DNA of 64,000 bases. It comes from Chloroflexota bacterium (GTDB taxonomy: Bacteria; Chloroflexota; Anaerolineae; Aggregatilineales; Phototrophicaceae). Below the pieces are notes generated by a model, which was not told the origin of the DNA, searched no databases, and saw only the letters and a list, made by a program, of their open reading frames with translations. The stretch lies in NCBI GenBank assembly GCA_014338005.1, contig QUBZ01000013.1, positions 1 through 64,000 of the forward strand, given 5' to 3'. Each line of letters starts with the position of its first letter. The first letter of the stretch is position 1. Positions 26,833-36,653 of this stretch are shown here, piece after piece. The translations under genes were made by a program, and so were the position numbers.

Positions 26833-27783
26833 TCACTCCAAGCGGATGCGCGGATTCAACACCGCGTACAGTACATCGGCGGTCAGGTTCGCCAGCGCAA
26901 AAAAGAAAATTGTCACCATCACCACCGCTTGCAGCACAAACAGATTTTTCTGTTTGACGGCCTCTACCATCAGCGCGCCCAGGCCGGGGTAGTTATAAAC
27001 GTTTTCGATGACCACCAGCCCGCCGATCAACCAGCCAAAGCTGATGGCGATCACGGTGATGGTGGGCAGTAAAGCGTTTCGCAGCACGTGTTTGAAGATG
27101 ACCTGCCGCCGGGGCAATCCCTTCAAAATGGCCGTCCGCACATAGGGTTTTTTAAGTTCATCCAGCACGCCGGCCCGCGTCAGCCGGGACACATAACCGA
27201 TGAGGACGAACGCGGCGGTGATGGCGGGCAGGATAAGCTGGCGAATCCAATCCGCCAGTGTATTGTCCGGGACGGCGGAGGTAGCCGGCAGGCCGAGCGC
27301 CCGCGCCCCCAAAGCGATACCATTGATGAGAACAAGGCCGGTCACAAATTCCGGCAGGCCGACCACCGACAGCGACAGCAGCGAGATGGCGCTGTCCACC
27401 CAGGTATTTTCCCTCAGCGCGGCGGCGATGCCCAGCAAAACCGAGGCCGGGATGGCGATGACCAGCGTCATCAGCGCCAGCCGCAGCGAATTGCCGATTC
27501 GGTCTGTGACCAGAGGGCGCACCGGTCCCTGCGTGCCGGTGAACGAACGCCCCCAATCGCCGGTGACAAATTTTACCAGCCAGTTGGCATACTGCACCGG
27601 CGCAGGGTCGTTGAGGCCAAATTCGGCGCGGAACTGTTCCAGCGCCTCCGGCGATGCCTCGCGCCCCAGGATGAGCCGCGCCACATCGCCCGGCACGAGC
27701 TGTGTTAAAGCGAAGATGATGGCCGAAGTGATAAACATGGTCACGATCAATAGCAGGATGCGGCGGATGATGTAACGGAGCAT
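26833..27783 (-). CDS. Oligopeptide ABC transporter permease, DppB type
   Basis: The 316-residue permease starts with the family signature MLRYIIRRILLLIVTMFITS and LVPGD, and contains the EAA-type loop near ELKKPYVRTAILKGLPRRQVIFKHVLRNAL. Six transmembrane segments are expected. It is the last gene in the importer operon, 22 bases after the ATPase. It pairs with the DppC-type permease to take up peptides or related solutes. Confidence 0.9.
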   Translation of the reverse strand: MLRYIIRRILLLIVTMFITSAIIFALTQLVPGDVARLILGREASPEALEQFRAEFGLNDPAPVQYANWLVKFVTGDWGRSFTGTQGPVRPLVTDRIGNSLRLALMTLVIAIPASVLLGIAAALRENTWVDSAISLLSLSVVGLPEFVTGLVLINGIALGARALGLPATSAVPDNTLADWIRQLILPAITAAFVLIGYVSRLTRAGVLDELKKPYVRTAILKGLPRRQVIFKHVLRNALLPTITVIAISFGWLIGGLVVIENVYNYPGLGALMVEAVKQKNLFVLQAVVMVTIFFFALANLTADVLYAVLNPRIRLE

Positions 27784-27805
27784 AAATGCCTCTGTATAAG
27801 GCGGG

Positions 27806-29872
27806 TCAGGGTGCGCTGTTCTGTAAAACGATCAGGTCTTCGATAGGAATGTGACAGCGAATGCGATGGCCGCTGCCGGCCTCGCGCCAGGGCGGTTCTT
27901 CCTGTTCGCAGATCGCCCCGATTTTGCGCGGGCAGCGGGTGTGAAACCGGCAGCCGCGCGGGATATGGGCTGCGCTCGGCACTTCACCCTCCAGCCGGAC
28001 GTTTCCCTGTTTGATGCGTGGGTCGGGCGCGGGGATGGCCGACAGCAGCGCCTCGGTGTAGGGGTGAGATGGGATGTTATACACCTGTTCGGTGCTGCCT
28101 TCCTCGACGATCTGCCCCAGATACATCACGGCGATCCAGTCGGCCAGATAGGCGATCGCCGCCAGATCGTGCGAGATGACCAGATACGATGCGCCCTCGC
28201 GCGCGCGCAGGTCTTTAAGCAGGTTTAAAATGACCGCCTGCACCGAAACATCCAGCGCCGAGGTCGGCTCGTCGGCCACGACCAGCGCGGGGTTGGCGGC
28301 GAAGGCGCGGGCGATAGCAACGCGCTGTTTTTCTCCGCCGCTCAGTTCGGCGGGGTAGCGCCCGGCATAATCGGGCGTCAGCCGGACGGCAGCCAGCAGG
28401 TCAATCACGCGCGCCTGGATGTGTTCCGGCGTCAGCGGCTCGGTCTTCAGGCGGCGAATGGTGCGCCCTAAAGCCTGCCCGACCGTCTGGTACGGATTGA
28501 GGGTGTCATTCGGGTTTTGAAAGACCATTTGAAGCTCGCGCAGAAAGGCGCGGGAACGCCGGCGCAGCGCATTCGGGATAATGACATCCAGCAGCAGAAT
28601 GCGACCATCGTCCGCTGTTTCCAGTCCCACAATGCAGCGCGCCAGAGTCGTTTTGCCGCTGCCGCTTTCGCCCACCAGCCCCAGCGTGGAACGCGCCCGC
28701 ACCCGCATTGCCACGTCGTCTACCGCCTGCACGAAGCGCGATTTGTCACCGTTCAGGCGGCTGAACAGCGTATGGCTGCCGTAGCGTTTGCTTAACCCTT
28801 CGACATTCAGGACGTACCCTTCGCCGGTGGGCGCGGGGTGCTGCGAGGTGTCCGCCATAGGTTCGTGCGGCGTTTCGACCGCCAGCATCCCTTCGGTGAT
28901 TTCGCGCCAGCGGTGGCACTTCACCAGCCGACCGGGGCCGGGTTCTTCCAGGGGCGGTTTTTCGTCAAAACACTGCTGCAAGGCCACCGGGCAGCGCGGC
29001 GCGAACACGCATCCGCGCGGGCGTTCGGCCAGCGAAGGCGCGACACCGGGGATGGTCGGCAGCCGCGTTTCGTGGCCGGAAAGCGGCCGTGGGATGCTGG
29101 CGAGCAGGCTGATGGTGTAGGGGTGGAGCGGGTTGGCGTACAGTTCATCAACCGGCGCGCAGGCCATCACCTCGCCAGCGTACAGAACCGTCACCCGGTC
29201 ACACATTTGCGCGATCACTCCCAGGTTGTGCGAGACGTACAGGGCTGCGCCGCGATTTTCCTGTATCAGACTGCGGAACAGATCGAGGATGACCGCCTCG
29301 GTGGTGACATCCAGCGCGGTCGTCGGCTCGTCCAGCACCAGCAGTTTGGGCTGCGTGCTGAGCGCCATCGCAATGTTTACCCGCTGCTGCATCCCGCCGC
29401 TTAACTGGTGCGGATATTTACGGGCGACGGCCTCCGGGTCGGCGATTCGCACCCGTTCCAGCACTTCAAAGGCCCGCTGCCGCGCCGCAGGCCGGCTTAA
29501 ACCTTCATGCAGCCGCGTGATTTCCGCGATCTGCTCACCGATAGGGTAGGCGGGGTTCAGCGCGGCCAGGGGGTCCTGCGGCACCAGGCTCATCTGCCGC
29601 CCCCAGATGCGCCGCATTTCGGCGTCGCTTTTGACCAGCAGATTTTCGCCGTAGAACAGCACTTCGCCCGATTCAATCCGCGCGTTAGCGGCCATATAAC
29701 GCATCAGCGCCAGCGCCAGCGTGGATTTGCCGCTGCCGCTTTCGCCCACCAACCCGTGCGTTTCAAACGGGTTGATGGCAAGCGACACGCCGTTGATGGC
29801 GTTTATCCACTGTTTGTCCAGCTTATAATCTATACACAGGTGTTGGGCCGCGATAACCGGCAGTTGAGTCAT
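27806..29872 (-). CDS. Fused double ATPase of oligopeptide importer (DppD-DppF type)
   Basis: From ATG 29872 the protein has about 688 residues and two complete ABC ATPase units. The first has GESGSGKST, LSGGMQQRVNIAMAL and LLVLDEPTTALD. The second has GESGSGKTT, LSGGEKQRVAIARAF and LVVADEPTSALD. Each ends with the peptide-importer C-terminal extension with cysteines (RGCVFAPRCPVALQQC and RGCRFHTRCPRKIGAIC) that bind an iron-sulfur cluster in DppD/DppF. It energises the two adjacent permeases. Confidence 0.92.
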   Translation of the reverse strand: MTQLPVIAAQHLCIDYKLDKQWINAINGVSLAINPFETHGLVGESGSGKSTLALALMRYMAANARIESGEVLFYGENLLVKSDAEMRRIWGRQMSLVPQDPLAALNPAYPIGEQIAEITRLHEGLSRPAARQRAFEVLERVRIADPEAVARKYPHQLSGGMQQRVNIAMALSTQPKLLVLDEPTTALDVTTEAVILDLFRSLIQENRGAALYVSHNLGVIAQMCDRVTVLYAGEVMACAPVDELYANPLHPYTISLLASIPRPLSGHETRLPTIPGVAPSLAERPRGCVFAPRCPVALQQCFDEKPPLEEPGPGRLVKCHRWREITEGMLAVETPHEPMADTSQHPAPTGEGYVLNVEGLSKRYGSHTLFSRLNGDKSRFVQAVDDVAMRVRARSTLGLVGESGSGKTTLARCIVGLETADDGRILLLDVIIPNALRRRSRAFLRELQMVFQNPNDTLNPYQTVGQALGRTIRRLKTEPLTPEHIQARVIDLLAAVRLTPDYAGRYPAELSGGEKQRVAIARAFAANPALVVADEPTSALDVSVQAVILNLLKDLRAREGASYLVISHDLAAIAYLADWIAVMYLGQIVEEGSTEQVYNIPSHPYTEALLSAIPAPDPRIKQGNVRLEGEVPSAAHIPRGCRFHTRCPRKIGAICEQEEPPWREAGSGHRIRCHIPIEDLIVLQNSAP

Positions 29873-29891
29873 GGTCTTTTGTCCGGCATGT

Positions 29892-30791
29892 TCAAACCTG
29901 TCCTTCATAACGGAAAATCCGCCGTAAGCCATCGGCCAGCAGGTTGACGCCGATTACCAGCGCCGCAATCGCGCCCGCCGGAAACCACAGCGCCCAGGGC
30001 GTGCGGGCGTAACTTTCCCGCGCTTCGTTAACCATACGTCCCCAGTCCGGCGAGGGCGGCTGCACGCCCAGCCCCAGGAAACCCAGCGAGGCCGTCAAAA
30101 AGATGGCATAGCTAAAACGCAGCGCGCCCTCGACCGCCAGCGCCGGCAGCACACCCGGCAGGATTTCACGAAAGAGGATGTAAACCACCGGCTCGCCGCG
30201 CAGCCGCGCCGCTTCGATGTAACCGCTGCTGCGGATATTGAGCGTGGCGCTGCGGATGACCCGCGTCACAATCGGTATGTACAGCAGCACGATTACAATC
30301 ACGATGCCGACCGGCGATGGGCCAATCGTCCCCAGCATCACCAGCGCCAGCAGCAGCGCCGGGATGGACAGAAGGCTGTCCAGCGCCCGCGAGATGATTT
30401 CATCCACCCACCCGCCGATGTATCCCAGGAACATACCCAGGCATGTCCCCAGAAAAACCGCGATACCGGTTGCAAGACCGGGAATGGCGATGATTTCCCG
30501 CGCGCCCCACAAAACGCGGCTGAACACATCGCGGCCTAAACGATCGGTCCCAAAAGGGTGTTCGGGGGAGGGCGGCAGACGCGCCGCGCCCCGGATGATG
30601 GCATCGTATGGATAGGGGGCGATGTGCGGGCCGATGATCGCCAGCAGCAAAAACAGCGCCACGATAGCGGCCCCCAGCAGCGTTAGCGGACGCGCCCGAA
30701 ACTGCCGCAGCGTCATAACCAGTGTGCGTGCATAACGTTTCAGGCGCGGGAGGTAGGGAGGCGGTTGGGTAGTCAGAGGGGCGTCGGTCAT
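29892..30791 (-). CDS. Oligopeptide ABC transporter permease, DppC type
   Basis: The protein has about 299 residues counted from ATG 30791; an upstream ATG at 30854 would lie inside repeat hairpins and is less likely. It has the DppC features FGTDRLGRDVFSRVLWGARE, AARLRGEPVVYILFREILPGVL and LGFLGLGVQPPSPDWGRM. The coupling loop and six helices match the family. It lies between the substrate-binding protein gene and the ATPase. Confidence 0.9.
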   Translation of the reverse strand: MTDAPLTTQPPPYLPRLKRYARTLVMTLRQFRARPLTLLGAAIVALFLLLAIIGPHIAPYPYDAIIRGAARLPPSPEHPFGTDRLGRDVFSRVLWGAREIIAIPGLATGIAVFLGTCLGMFLGYIGGWVDEIISRALDSLLSIPALLLALVMLGTIGPSPVGIVIVIVLLYIPIVTRVIRSATLNIRSSGYIEAARLRGEPVVYILFREILPGVLPALAVEGALRFSYAIFLTASLGFLGLGVQPPSPDWGRMVNEARESYARTPWALWFPAGAIAALVIGVNLLADGLRRIFRYEGQV

Positions 30792-30807
30792 GAGCTGCCA
30801 GCCTTGT

Positions 30808-30841
30808 CGCAGATGTAGGGACAGGGTATACCGTATCTGCG
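30808..30841. repeat. Inverted repeat between binding-protein and permease genes
   Basis: CGCAGAT at 30808-30814 and ATCTGCG at 30835-30841 enclose a 20-base loop containing GTAGGGAC. With the next hairpin (30881-30908) it fills the gap after the substrate-binding protein gene. Such hairpins often stabilise the upstream message and lower expression of the following permease. Confidence 0.42.
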
Positions 30842-30880
30842 GAGTGTGCCGCACAAACGTTCTGGCGGGAAAATGGGAAT

Positions 30881-30908
30881 GTAGGGGCGCAAGTCCCTGC
30901 GCCCCTAC
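30881..30908. repeat. 28-bp palindromic repeat
   Basis: GTAGGGGCGC at 30881-30890 is mirrored by GCGCCCCTAC at 30899-30908 around an 8-base loop. It is eight bases past the SBP stop codon on the minus strand. It belongs to a GTAGGGG dispersed repeat type that also occurs inside the last gene of the window (62711). Confidence 0.55.
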
Positions 30909-30915
30909 CGGCGGC

Positions 30916-32430
30916 CTATCCTGAGAGCGAAACCGTCCGCAGATCGGTCAGGCCGGGGAACGGAGCCATCTCCAACCCCTGTACGCTGCTGCGAGTGGCC
31001 CCAAAAATCGGCGCGAACCAGGGAATGATGATCGGCCCGCGCGCTGCGAAGATGTCCGCGATCTGGTGATAAATCGCCACGCGCGCGTCCTGATCGGTGG
31101 TCATCCCGGCCTGCGCTACTAGGTCGTCCAGTTCCGCATCTGACCAGTGGGTTTCGTTGTAAACGCCGCCGCTCACATACGCCTGCGTCAGATACCCCTG
31201 CGGAATGGGACGGTCGCCCCAGCCGGTGATGCCCAGTTCCGCCTGGAGCCAGTTGTCGGGGTTATCGTCGCTGTAGTAAAAACCTTCTTCGTTGACCTGG
31301 ATTTCGACGTTAATGCAGCCTTCCGCCCACTGCTGCTGGAGGACGGTCGCCAGCACATCGTATCCCAGGACGTTGATGGTTTGCAGCGTCATATTCAGAC
31401 CGTCGGGATAACCCGCTTCGGCCAGCAGATCGCAGGCGGCGGCGGGGTCGTGGGCCGGCTCCTGGGTGTTTTCGTTGTAAAACACGCCAAAGCTCGGCCC
31501 GATGGGGTTATTATGGCCGATCACCCCCTGGCCTTCCAGAACCAGTTCGTTAAGCTCCTCGCGGTCGGTCGCCAGTTTGAAGGCTCGCCGCACGCGCTCA
31601 TCCTGCCCCGGCCCCTGGTCGGTACGCAGGCGCACGACCGGATGCTGGTTGGTCGCTTTCTGGATAACGGTGATGCCGGGTTCGTTTGCCAGCACGCCCA
31701 CCTGTTCCGGGCTGATTTTGAAGATGAAATCCACCTGCCCGCTGCGAAGCGCATCCACCTGCGTGATGGGGTCGTTGATGAAGATAAATTCGATGCCGTC
31801 CAGCGCCGGCTGTCCCTCTTTCCAGTAAGCGTCGTTGCGGGTCAGGACGGCGCGTTCGCCTTCGCGGTACTCGCTGAGCATGAACGGCCCGGTGCCGTTA
31901 AAGTCCGGCGGCTGCGAGCCATCCTTGACGATCAGCGCGAAGCGGTCGGCCACGCCATACAGGAAGTCCGCGTTCACCTGCGGAAGCGTAAACACAACCG
32001 TAAACTCGTCCGGCGCGCTGATTTCAAACTCGCCCAGCAGGTTCAGTGCCGGGGACTGGATTTGTTTGAGCCGGTTGAAGGTGTAGACCACATCGGCAGA
32101 GGAAAACGACGAGCCGTCGTGGAAGGTGATGCCTGATTGCAGCGTAAAAGTATAGGTCAGGCCGTCATCGCTGATCGTCCAATCGGAGGCGAGGTTGGGA
32201 ACGATGCTTTTGTCGGGCAGGGCTTCGATCAGATAGTCGTAAAGAGAACGGTTAAGTAAAATTTCAGGGTCATTAGAACCCAGCGCCGGGTCGAGAACCT
32301 GCGGGGCGACCATCCCCACCCGCAGGATATTAGCCTGCGCCTGCACGCCGAAAACGGTGCCGAATAACAGAACGAAAATTACCAGCACGGCGAGGCTGCG
32401 CGGACGGCGCAGCGGTATCTTAAACATCAC
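30916..32430 (-). CDS. Oligopeptide-binding protein (SBP_bac_5)
   Basis: The 504-residue protein begins with a Sec signal peptide (basic start, hydrophobic AVLVIFVLLFGTVFG, AxA cleavage VQAQA before NILRVG). The mature part reads as an SBP_bac_5 peptide-binding protein: LYDYLIEALPD, LTYTFTLQSGITFHDGSSFSSADVVYTFNRL, and NGTGPFMLSEYREGERAVLTRNDAYW. No lipobox cysteine is present, which is unusual for a monoderm. It is the first gene of the importer operon and delivers substrate to the permeases. Confidence 0.9.
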   Translation of the reverse strand: MMFKIPLRRPRSLAVLVIFVLLFGTVFGVQAQANILRVGMVAPQVLDPALGSNDPEILLNRSLYDYLIEALPDKSIVPNLASDWTISDDGLTYTFTLQSGITFHDGSSFSSADVVYTFNRLKQIQSPALNLLGEFEISAPDEFTVVFTLPQVNADFLYGVADRFALIVKDGSQPPDFNGTGPFMLSEYREGERAVLTRNDAYWKEGQPALDGIEFIFINDPITQVDALRSGQVDFIFKISPEQVGVLANEPGITVIQKATNQHPVVRLRTDQGPGQDERVRRAFKLATDREELNELVLEGQGVIGHNNPIGPSFGVFYNENTQEPAHDPAAACDLLAEAGYPDGLNMTLQTINVLGYDVLATVLQQQWAEGCINVEIQVNEEGFYYSDDNPDNWLQAELGITGWGDRPIPQGYLTQAYVSGGVYNETHWSDAELDDLVAQAGMTTDQDARVAIYHQIADIFAARGPIIIPWFAPIFGATRSSVQGLEMAPFPGLTDLRTVSLSG

Positions 32431-32544
32431 TCCTCCTCGAACGTCAACTATAAAAACAGTATGTGTGCAAACACACGGTATCTATACTACCCTAGAATGT
32501 CCGTTCTGAATGCTTCTTACGCCCCGATTCGGTAATATCTAATG

Positions 32545-34506
32545 TTATTCTAATGGACGCAGTTCCAACAGCACGGCATCCACCGGCACAGACTGGCCGA
32601 CCTGATAATAAACTGCCGTCACTTCGCCCGCGTAGGGCGCTTTGATACGGTGTTCCATCTTCATCGCCTCCAAGATGACCAGTGTATCTCCCTCACCGAC
32701 CTGCTGGCCGACTTGCACGTTCACCGCGCGAATCTGCCCCGGCATGGGCGCGTGTAACGAGCCGGCTGCTTCGGCTGCGCGTTTGCTTTCCGGCAGCGGC
32801 GAAAGCCAGATCAGCGCCGCGCTGCGCCCGTCGAGATGCACCCACCAGGTTTCGCCGTCGCCCGGCACGACCGTTACCGTTTGCCGGTGGCCGTCCAGCG
32901 ACAGGGTGATGTCCTGGCCGCCGTTAACACGCGACCATACCCGCACATCATAGGTTTGCTCGTTGATCTGGGCTGTGCAGCGGTCGCCGCCCAATGGCAT
33001 AAGATACACTTCATATTCCACGCCTTCATGTCTGAAGCGTTCCCGGATAGGGCGATTCGGGTTGTTCCGCCAGTGCTGGCCGCCGATAGAGTCTGGATTG
33101 GAAGCAGAGGGCATGGGCTGAAATCGCGCCAGCGCCGCCGCTGCCAGCGCCGCCGCCGGAAGCGGCTCATCAGGCGCGAACAGCTCCGGGTGGTCGCTGA
33201 TAAAGGTGGTGGTGATATTTCCGGCCATGTGGTCGGGGTGGGTTAACACCCGCCGCAGGAAGGCGATATTGTGTCGCAAGCCCAGCAATTGCAGCTCGCG
33301 CAGCGCATGGTCAAGCCGCCGGATCGCGCCCTCGCGGTGTTCGCCATAGGCGACAACTTTCGCCAGCATCGGGTCGTAATAGACGGTCACATCGTCGCCC
33401 GTCCGCACGCCGGAATCCACCCGCACGTCGGCAGGTTCGCGCCAGCGCAGGATGCGCCCGGTCGAGGGTAAAAATTCGTTGGCCGGGTCTTCGGCATAAA
33501 TCCGCACCTCAATCGCGTGGCCGGCGGGGTAAACATCCATATCCGGCAGGGGGAAACCCTCCGCCACCATAATCTGCCAGCGCACCAGGTCGAAGCCTGT
33601 CGTTTCTTCGGTGATGGGGTGTTCGACCTGAAGGCGAGTGTTCACCTCCATAAAATAAAAATTCTTGCGGTCGTCCACCAAAAATTCGACCGTCCCGGCG
33701 CTGTAATAGCCTAACTGTGTGCCGATGCTGCGCGCGGCTTCGAACATACGGGCGCGCAGGTCGGGGGTCAGAGCGGTTGAGGGCGTTTCCTCGATGATTT
33801 TTTGATGCCGCCGCTGGATGGTGCATTCGCGCTCGCCCAGGGCGATGACGTTACCGTGCTGATCGCCAAAAATCTGCACCTCCACATGGCGCGGGTTCTG
33901 GACGACTTTTTCCAACAGCAGGGTATCGTCGCCGAAGGCTTGCTGCGCCTCGCGCCGGGCGGCTTCCAGCGCGCCGGGCAGCTCATCCGGTATCTGCACC
34001 TGCCGCATCCCTTTACCACCGCCGCCCGCCGACGCTTTAACCATGATCGGGAAGCCGATGGTCTGCGCTTCGGCGATTAGGCGCGCGTCGGACTGGTCAT
34101 CGCCCAGATAACCCGGCACGACCGGGATGCCTTTGAGCATCAGCTTTGCGCCGCGTTTGCTGCCCATTGCTTCAATCGCACCCGGCGGTGGGCCAATGAA
34201 TATTAAACCGGCGTCAATTACCGCGCGGGCGAAGCGGGCGTTTTCGGCCAGAAAGCCGTAGCCGGGGTGTACCGCGTCCGCGCCGGTGCGTTTGGCCGCC
34301 GCGATCAGCTTTTCGATGTTCAGGTAGCTTTCCGGCGCGGGGCTTGCGCCCAGGTCTATCGCTTCGTCGGCGCGTTCGACATGCAGCGCCCGCGCGTCGG
34401 CGTCCGAGTATACGGCTACCGTCGAGATGCCCATCTCGCGGCAGGTGCGAATGATGCGGCAGGCGATTTCGCCCCGGTTGGCGATCAAGAGTTTGCGGAT
34501 CATCAT
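32545..34506 (-). CDS. Acyl-CoA carboxylase alpha subunit (biotin carboxylase-BCCP)
   Basis: The 653-residue protein begins IRKLLIANRGEIACRIIRT, followed by an ATP-grasp biotin carboxylase domain to about residue 450 (VKASAGGGGKGMR, EVQIFGD, MEVNTRLQVEHPITEE). A linker leads to a C-terminal biotinyl domain with EAMKMEH, K616 being the biotinylated lysine. The layout matches methylcrotonyl-, geranyl- and propionyl-CoA carboxylase alpha subunits. The carboxyltransferase partner is encoded at the other end of the same cluster (42161-43771). Context favours a methylcrotonyl- or geranyl-CoA role, but the sequence alone does not settle it. Confidence 0.9.
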   Translation of the reverse strand: MMIRKLLIANRGEIACRIIRTCREMGISTVAVYSDADARALHVERADEAIDLGASPAPESYLNIEKLIAAAKRTGADAVHPGYGFLAENARFARAVIDAGLIFIGPPPGAIEAMGSKRGAKLMLKGIPVVPGYLGDDQSDARLIAEAQTIGFPIMVKASAGGGGKGMRQVQIPDELPGALEAARREAQQAFGDDTLLLEKVVQNPRHVEVQIFGDQHGNVIALGERECTIQRRHQKIIEETPSTALTPDLRARMFEAARSIGTQLGYYSAGTVEFLVDDRKNFYFMEVNTRLQVEHPITEETTGFDLVRWQIMVAEGFPLPDMDVYPAGHAIEVRIYAEDPANEFLPSTGRILRWREPADVRVDSGVRTGDDVTVYYDPMLAKVVAYGEHREGAIRRLDHALRELQLLGLRHNIAFLRRVLTHPDHMAGNITTTFISDHPELFAPDEPLPAAALAAAALARFQPMPSASNPDSIGGQHWRNNPNRPIRERFRHEGVEYEVYLMPLGGDRCTAQINEQTYDVRVWSRVNGGQDITLSLDGHRQTVTVVPGDGETWWVHLDGRSAALIWLSPLPESKRAAEAAGSLHAPMPGQIRAVNVQVGQQVGEGDTLVILEAMKMEHRIKAPYAGEVTAVYYQVGQSVPVDAVLLELRPLE

Positions 34507-34555
34507 AGGTATGGTTTCCAGTTGCCGGTTTCCGGTTATGCTGCTTCTTCTTTAT

Positions 34556-35566
34556 TCATTCCGCCAGCACCGCGTCAACTGCCCGCAGCTCGTCGGCGCT
34601 GAACGACAGGTTATGAATCGCCGCCGCGCTGTCGTCTACTTGGCTTACCTTACTCGTGCCGATTAAAGCCGATGTAGAGGCAGGATGCCGCAGCACCCAG
34701 GCCAGCGCCATCTGCGCCAGGGTTTGGCCGCGCCCCTGCGCGATGTCGTTCAGTTTACGGATTTTGGCAATATTCCGTTCCGTGACGTGTTCTGGCCGCA
34801 GGAATGTGTTCGGTTTGCCCGCGCGCGAATCTTCCGGGATGCCGTTCAGGTAGCGATTAGTCAGCAAACCCTGCGCCAGCGGCGAGAAAAAAATCAGCCC
34901 GACGCCGTTTTCCTCACAGGTGTCCAGCAAATCCGGCTCGACCCAGCGATTGAACATATGGTAGATGACCTGGTTAATCAGCAGCGGCGTGCCGAGTTCA
35001 CGCAGGATGTGTGCCGCCTCGCGCGTCTGTTCGGCGTTGTAGTTTGATACGCCAACATACAGCGCCTTACCCTGCCGCACAATCTGGTCGAGCGCCATCA
35101 TCGTTTCTTCCAGCGGCGTATGGGGGTCGGGGCGGTGGTGGTAGAAGATGTCCACATAGTCCAGTCCCATACGTTTCAAACTCTGGTCGAGGCTGGCGAT
35201 CAGGTACTTGCGCGTACCCCATTCGCCATATGGCCCCGGCCACATATAATAACCGGCTTTAGTCGAGATAATCAGTTCGTCGCGGAACGGGCGGAAGTCC
35301 ATTTGCAGGATGCGGCCAAAGTTTTCCTCGGCAGAACCGGGCGGCGGGCCGTAGTTGTTAGCGAGGTCAAAGTGCGTGATGCCCAGGTCGAAGGCGCGGC
35401 GCAGCATGGCGCGTTGATTTTCCAGCGTATCCACGCCGCCGAAGTTGTGCCACAGCCCAAGCGAAATCAACGGCAGCTGCAAGCCGCTGTGTCCGCTGCG
35501 CCGGTACTGCATCTGCTGGTAGCGGTTTTCCGCCGGGAGGTAATAGGGAGGAACGGGTGAAACCAT
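34556..35566 (-). CDS. Aldo/keto reductase, YghZ-like
   Basis: The 336-residue NADPH-dependent reductase contains SLGLWHNFGG, HFDLANNYGPPPGSAEE (catalytic Tyr/Asp region), STKAGYYMWPGPYGEWGTRK (lysine) and DYVDIFYHHRPDP (histidine). This is close to E. coli YghZ, which reduces L-glyceraldehyde 3-phosphate and methylglyoxal. GAGGAGAA precedes ATG 35566. It lies inside the acyl-CoA cluster, so it may reduce an aldehyde or ketone there, but it may also be a passenger. The 183-base gap upstream shows no gene. Confidence 0.85.
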   Translation of the reverse strand: MVSPVPPYYLPAENRYQQMQYRRSGHSGLQLPLISLGLWHNFGGVDTLENQRAMLRRAFDLGITHFDLANNYGPPPGSAEENFGRILQMDFRPFRDELIISTKAGYYMWPGPYGEWGTRKYLIASLDQSLKRMGLDYVDIFYHHRPDPHTPLEETMMALDQIVRQGKALYVGVSNYNAEQTREAAHILRELGTPLLINQVIYHMFNRWVEPDLLDTCEENGVGLIFFSPLAQGLLTNRYLNGIPEDSRAGKPNTFLRPEHVTERNIAKIRKLNDIAQGRGQTLAQMALAWVLRHPASTSALIGTSKVSQVDDSAAAIHNLSFSADELRAVDAVLAE

Positions 35567-35749
35567 TGGGATTTTCTCCTCTAAGCCCTTGATACCGCCG
35601 AGGGTTCAAGGCCACCGGCTAACAATTGCAGCCTGAAGGTTGCTTTAGGGCCGCTGAAAGGGCCAAATAACATTTTTTGAAGGATTAACCGGGTGAAGCG
35701 CATTTTTGTCTTTTACGCATTTCTCGGCACTCATACCCCAGCACTATCT

Positions 35750-36538
35750 TTATTCCGCCCACTTCGGCCTGCGCTTCTGCGCGAAGGCCATCATGCCTTC
35801 CAGCCCTTCTTCGCTGCGGCGCAGTTCTGCCAACAGGTTTGCCCGGTAGGCCAGGGTTTCGTCGGGTGGATTGTCCATGACGGCGAAGATCAGACGTTTG
35901 CAGGCCGCCAGCGCCGCCGGGCTGCACTGGCGAATATCGTCCAGTATGGCATTTATACGTGTTTCAAGCGACTCCGATGGGACGGCTTCCTGCACGATGC
36001 CGTAAGCCGCCGCCGCCGCCCCGTCAAAACGCCGTCCGGTCAGCATCAGCTCGCGGGCGCGCGTCAGCCCCAAACGCTGGATGACATAGGGGGAAATGAG
36101 CGCCGGGACAAGGCCGAGCCGCACCTCCGGCAGCCCCATTCTGGCGTCGGCGCTGGCGATGGCGATGTCCGACACGCATACCAGTCCGAAGCCGCCGCCC
36201 ATCGCCGCCCCTTCGACGCGGGCGATCACCACCTGCGGCGCTTCGTTGACCAGCCGCAGCAGATGATCGAGGGTCGAAGCGTCCTGCATGGCGTCCACCT
36301 CGCCGCCCTGGAGTGCCGCCGCCAGTTCCTTGATGTCCCCGCCGGCGCAGAACGTGCCACCCGCGCCGGACAGCACCACCGCGCGCACGTCGCGGTTTTC
36401 GCGCAGCGCCTCGAATATGGCGATCAAATCAGTCACCATCTGGGCGTTCATGGCGTTTTTGACTTCGGGCCGGTTTAAGGTGATATACGCAAAAGGCGGG
36501 GACAGGGTAACGATAAGTGTTTCAAAAACTGTGTCCAC
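35750..36538 (-). CDS. Enoyl-CoA hydratase/isomerase family protein
   Basis: From GTG 36538 (AAAGGA nine bases upstream) the protein has about 262 residues; ATG 36565 is an alternative. Crotonase motifs are clear: ITLNRPEVKNAMN, GGTFCAGGDIKE (oxyanion hole) and VEGAAMGGGFGLVCVSDIAIA, then MGLPEVRLGLVPA with a likely catalytic glutamate. In Liu and Atu clusters the hydratase acts on methylglutaconyl- or isohexenylglutaconyl-CoA, the product of the carboxylase. The substrate here is inferred from the neighbours only. Confidence 0.88.
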   Translation of the reverse strand: MDTVFETLIVTLSPPFAYITLNRPEVKNAMNAQMVTDLIAIFEALRENRDVRAVVLSGAGGTFCAGGDIKELAAALQGGEVDAMQDASTLDHLLRLVNEAPQVVIARVEGAAMGGGFGLVCVSDIAIASADARMGLPEVRLGLVPALISPYVIQRLGLTRARELMLTGRRFDGAAAAAYGIVQEAVPSESLETRINAILDDIRQCSPAALAACKRLIFAVMDNPPDETLAYRANLLAELRRSEEGLEGMMAFAQKRRPKWAE

Positions 36539-36653
36539 AGCAATAAATCCTTTTGGAAAAAACATATTAAACAGATATAACGCAAAGACGCAAAGGGTTT
36601 TCGCCGCCGGCTTTATCGCTGTGCCTCTGCGCCTCCGGGTTACGCTTTTGTCT

